Of a stretch of DNA of 64,000 nt, positions 61,688 to 64,000 are shown one piece after another. Made by a program: the position numbers and the translations under genes. The notes under the pieces were generated by a model. That model was not told where the DNA came from. It saw nothing but the letters and a program-made list of their open reading frames with translations, and searched no databases. Numbering within the stretch: position 1 is the stretch's first letter; each line of letters starts with the position of its first letter. This DNA is from UBA8079 sp965205535 (GTDB lineage Bacteria; Pseudomonadota; Alphaproteobacteria; UBA6615): positions 2,728,001 through 2,792,000 of the forward strand of contig CBDBHH010000005.1 in NCBI GenBank assembly GCA_965205535.1, given 5' to 3'.

Positions 61688-61690
61688 GGG
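61668..61690. repeat. palindrome arm right of the GIY-YIG gene
   Basis: This inverted counterpart of 61334-61356 begins CTTCGACAGGCTCAGGATGA. It overlaps the 3' end of the GIY-YIG coding sequence, including the stop codon at 61685-61687. Confidence 0.88.
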
Positions 61691-61706
61691 TAATCGAAAT
61701 TCTTTC

Positions 61707-62654
61707 ATGACCACCGTCTTCACCATCGTCCTGCCCATCTTCGGGCTGATCGCCCTCGGGGTGATCGGCGGGAAGTCGCGTTTGTTCCCCGAGAGTGCGG
61801 TCACCGGGCTCAACAATTTCGTGCTCTATGTCGCCGTGCCGGCGCTGCTGTTCCGTACCATCGTGCGGGCCCAGCCGCTGGACAATCTCAACCTCGATGT
61901 CGCCTACGCCTACTATCTGGGTTCGTTCGCGGTGCTGGGCGCGGCCCTGCTGGTCGGGCGCGGGGTGTTCAAACTGCGCGACGGCGAGCAGGCGTCGTTT
62001 GCCATGGGCACGATGTTTGCCAACACGTCCCTGTTGGGCATTCCGATTGTTTTCGCCACCTTCGGCGAGGCGGGGCTGGTGCCGTTGATGGTCATCATCA
62101 CTTTCCACTCGCTGGTCTTCTCGACGATTTTTTTCACCCTGCATGACCTTGGAAAAGCGGAAGAAGGCAAGGCCGGCGCCGTCGGGTGGGCCGGGACGGT
62201 GCGGCTTGCCGGGCGCTCGGTTGTCACCAACCCGGTGATCATCGCCGTCGCGGTCGGTTTCGCATGGTCCATCCTGGGTCTCGGTCTGCCGGGGCCGATT
62301 TCCACCATTATCGACATGCTGGCCGACGCGACCATTCCGGCAGCGTTGTTCGCGCTGGGTGCGGTGCTGGCCGGGTTCAAGGTGGCGGGTAATATCCCCC
62401 AGGCGTCGATCATGGCCGGCGGCAAACTGATCGTGCACCCGTTGGTCGTGTTCGTGGTCGCCTACTACCTGTTCGACCTGTCGGATCTCGAGCTCGCGGT
62501 GGTGACCATCACGGCCGCGTTGCCGGGCGGGTTGATGGTGTTCCTGATCGCGCAATCCTATGGCGTCTACGTGGCGCGGGCGGCGTCATCGCTCGTGATC
62601 GGCACCGCCGGCGGGCTCGTGACCCTGTCCATTCTCCTCGCCTTGTTCGCATAA
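61707..62654 (+). CDS. AEC-family auxin efflux carrier-like transporter
   Basis: 315 residues from ATG 61707. Ten hydrophobic segments in two halves; VLPIFGLIALGVIGGKSRLF, the NFVLYVAVPALLFRTIVR loop and ALPGGLMVFLIAQSYGV mark the AEC (MdcF/PIN-like) family. Substrates in bacteria include malonate and other organic acids. It starts 16 bp after the palindrome arm and is read on its own or with the NmrA-like gene after a 134-bp gap. Confidence 0.88.
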   Translation: MTTVFTIVLPIFGLIALGVIGGKSRLFPESAVTGLNNFVLYVAVPALLFRTIVRAQPLDNLNLDVAYAYYLGSFAVLGAALLVGRGVFKLRDGEQASFAMGTMFANTSLLGIPIVFATFGEAGLVPLMVIITFHSLVFSTIFFTLHDLGKAEEGKAGAVGWAGTVRLAGRSVVTNPVIIAVAVGFAWSILGLGLPGPISTIIDMLADATIPAALFALGAVLAGFKVAGNIPQASIMAGGKLIVHPLVVFVVAYYLFDLSDLELAVVTITAALPGGLMVFLIAQSYGVYVARAASSLVIGTAGGLVTLSILLALFA

Positions 62655-62696
62655 CGAACAAATGTGTAATGTGTGTGCTTGATCCCACGGGGATGT

Positions 62697-62729
62697 GAAC
62701 CAAATTAGGTTCCATACGTTAGCGTATGG
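62697..62729. promoter_or_regulatory. two adjoining inverted repeats upstream of the NmrA-like gene
   Basis: GAACC-aaatta-GGTTC (62697-62712) is followed, sharing one base, by CCATACG-ttag-CGTATGG (62712-62729), which has perfect 7-bp arms. They lie 60-90 bp before ATG 62789 and have no T run, so an operator is more likely than a terminator. The regulator is unknown. Confidence 0.55.
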
Positions 62730-62788
62730 TCGTAAGACTACTCGTCTGGCGTCCAGGAATTCGAACAAATGAACAGGGGACAGAAATC

Positions 62789-63655
62789 ATGATCGGTGTC
62801 ATCGGGGCCACAGGCTCCACCGGCCGCGCGCTTGTCGCGGACCTCAAGGAAAAGGGCGCGGATTTCCGTTGCCTCGTGCGTGATCCGGCCGCGGCGGCCG
62901 AGAAACTCGGCGGCGATGTCGAGTTGGTGCAGGCCGACCTGGCCGACGCGGCCAACGTCGAGGCGGGCCTCGCGGGCTGCGACAAGGTCTTCCTTCTGTC
63001 GGGCCACAGCCCGGTGATGGTCGAGCAGCAGCTGAACGCAGTGAACGCGGCCAAGGCGGTCGGCGCGACCAGCATCGTCAAGCTCTCGGGCGGCAGCTTC
63101 ATCATCAAGGAAGACACGCCGGCCAAGATCGGTCGCGGTCACTGGGAAATCGAGCAGGAGATCAAGGCCAGTGGGCTGGAGTGGACGTTCCTGCGCCCGG
63201 GCTTCTTCATGCAGAACTTCCTGAACATGGCCGAGATGATCAAGGGCATGGGCAAAGCGATGATGCCGCTGCCCGGCGATGTGCCCCTCGGCATGATCGA
63301 CGTGCGTGACACGGCCGACGCGGCGGCGGGTGTCCTGACCACCGACGGCCATGCGGGGCAGACCTACGAGCTTTCCGGCCCGGATGTCAGCCCGTCCGAG
63401 GCCATCGCGGCCATCGGTGCGGCGATCGGCAAGGAGGTCGCGTTCGTCCAGGTGCCCATGGAGGGTGCTGTCGGCGCGATGAAGGAACGGGGCATGCCCG
63501 ACTGGCTGATCGACCACCAGTCGACGCTGATGGGCATGGCGGCCGAGGGTAGCATGGCGTCCTACGGTAACGACCTGATCGAGCAACTGGCGGGCCACGC
63601 GCCGCGCACCCCGGCAGACTTTGCGAAGGATCACGCGGGTGCGTTCAGCGGCTGA
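62789..63655 (+). CDS. NmrA-like NAD(P)-binding reductase
   Basis: 288 residues from ATG 62789. Atypical SDR/NmrA fold: IGVIGATGSTGRALVADLKEKG, then FRCLVRDPAAAAEKLG, DVELVQADLADA, TSIVKLSGGSF and WTFLRPGFFMQNFLNMAE. It resembles redox-sensing QorB/NmrA and azoreductase-like proteins. A HxlR-family regulator gene follows downstream; such pairs often respond to electrophile or quinone stress, but regulation here is inferred. Confidence 0.87.
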   Translation: MIGVIGATGSTGRALVADLKEKGADFRCLVRDPAAAAEKLGGDVELVQADLADAANVEAGLAGCDKVFLLSGHSPVMVEQQLNAVNAAKAVGATSIVKLSGGSFIIKEDTPAKIGRGHWEIEQEIKASGLEWTFLRPGFFMQNFLNMAEMIKGMGKAMMPLPGDVPLGMIDVRDTADAAAGVLTTDGHAGQTYELSGPDVSPSEAIAAIGAAIGKEVAFVQVPMEGAVGAMKERGMPDWLIDHQSTLMGMAAEGSMASYGNDLIEQLAGHAPRTPADFAKDHAGAFSG

Positions 63656-63681
63656 TTGGTTCGTTTGAAAATCAAAGTGAG

Positions 63682-63713
63682 AAGGGCGGGTCCAGGACCC
63701 GCCCTTTTTCTTT
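63682..63713 (+). terminator. rho-independent terminator after the NmrA-like gene
   Basis: AAGGGCGGGTCC pairs with the ACCCGCCCTT side of the hairpin, followed by a run of five T. It lies 26 bp downstream of the stop and separates this gene from the HxlR-type gene. Confidence 0.85.
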
Positions 63714-63807
63714 GTACGTCTGTTTGTGCGATGTCGGGCGAGAAACTGTCTCACTTCATGAGCGGTGCGTGCGCGGGGTCTGTCGACCATCAGCGAAAGC
63801 GCTACGG

Positions 63808-63836
63808 TTACTTACTTCAATAACTGAAGTGAGTGA
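63808..63836. promoter_or_regulatory. inverted repeat overlapping the HxlR-gene leader (candidate operator)
   Basis: TTACTTACTTCA (63808-63819) and TGAAGTGAGTGA (63825-63836) form an extended inverted repeat around ATAAC, with perfect 6-bp inner arms ACTTCA/TGAAGT. It ends one base before ATG 63838. HxlR/MarR-type winged-helix dimers bind such sites, so autoregulation is likely. Confidence 0.6.
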
Positions 63837-63837
63837 C

Positions 63838-64000
63838 ATGAGCCGGTCCGACCTCGCATCCCAGGTTTGTACCTACGCCCGCACCATCGAGCTGCTCGGC
63901 AACGAGTGGACGTTGATGATCCTGCGTGAGCTGTTTCTCGGCGCGCGGCGGTTCGACGAGTTGCAGCGCCAGACCGGGGCGTCACCGCACACCCTGAGCC
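63838..64000 (+). CDS. HxlR-family winged-helix regulator (partial, runs off window)
   Basis: The first 54 residues are present: VCTYARTIELLGNEWTLMIL and RELFLGARRFDELQRQTGAS match the HxlR family, including the early Cys (residue 11) that senses oxidants or electrophiles in several members. The C-terminal part is beyond the right edge. The inverted repeat directly upstream is a candidate operator. Confidence 0.87.
   Translation, partial: MSRSDLASQVCTYARTIELLGNEWTLMILRELFLGARRFDELQRQTGASPHTLS

Noticed and set aside
59615..61690. A possible CRISPR-like array of the palindromes between 59.6 and 61.7 kb
   Set aside because: The copies are few, unevenly spaced, inverted and separated by coding sequence. 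No cas gene is present.

Overview
The window is high-GC DNA from an alphaproteobacterium, probably free-living and metabolically versatile. The lineage is inferred from several signs: a GTTC-N7-GTTC LexA box in front of an imuA-imuB mutagenesis cassette, a DivK response regulator with Asp53, an EipB-type periplasmic protein, a DinB polymerase with an N-terminal zinc ribbon, a pyrB gene paired with a metal-site-less dihydroorotase, and dispersed palindromes of the CCTCATCCTGAGCCTGTCGAAG type. No rRNA is present, so genus and species cannot be named.

Region 1 (1-4.3 kb): SOS-type imuB (frameshifted, runs off the left edge) and imuA, a secreted protein of unknown function, and a stand-alone MetE-type zinc methyltransferase. 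Region 2 (4.3-8.7 kb): a CoxL/XdhB-type molybdenum hydroxylase gene destroyed by nested mobile DNA. An IS5-family remnant contains an IS1595-family element with perfect 23-bp ends. That element carries, besides its transposase, a C5-cytosine methyltransferase, an HNH nuclease and a small ORF, which together look like a restriction-modification cargo. The methyltransferase contains a run of 16 C that puts it out of frame just before motifs IX-X. Region 3 (8.7-22.6 kb): catabolic and accessory genes: TauD-type dioxygenase, dienelactone hydrolase, malonyl-CoA decarboxylase, reductases, and a tightly overlapping operon of EamA transporter, type III polyketide synthase and isoprenylcysteine-methyltransferase-like protein.

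Region 4 (22.6-36.7 kb): a YHYH protein, tRNA-Asn, and a nitrogen cluster with carbamate kinase, a DUF1116/AllG-like protein, a truncated fdrA, a biuret-amidohydrolase-like enzyme and allophanate hydrolase. Two further IS1595-type units cut the cluster: a transposase-less one carrying a nuclease-like gene, and a complete ISSod11-like one. HpcH aldolase, VOC, cyclase and GMC oxidoreductase genes follow. The GMC gene has lost its start beside a 3' tRNA fragment and a decayed IS1595 copy. Mobile DNA is concentrated between 4 and 37 kb, and broken catabolic genes adjoin it.

Region 5 (36.7-64 kb): mostly orderly, IS-free core genes: EipB, dinB, a ROK kinase, divK, rpmG, an S41 protease, rnr, topA, dprA, plsY, pyrC-like and pyrB, sugar nucleotide and cupin genes, a four-gene overlapping chain headed by ruvX, gatCAB, a GIY-YIG nuclease gene bracketed by the arms of a dispersed palindrome, an AEC transporter, an NmrA-like reductase and the start of an HxlR regulator. 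No CRISPR array, rRNA, phage structural gene or replication origin was seen. No gene-free stretch exceeds 300 bases.
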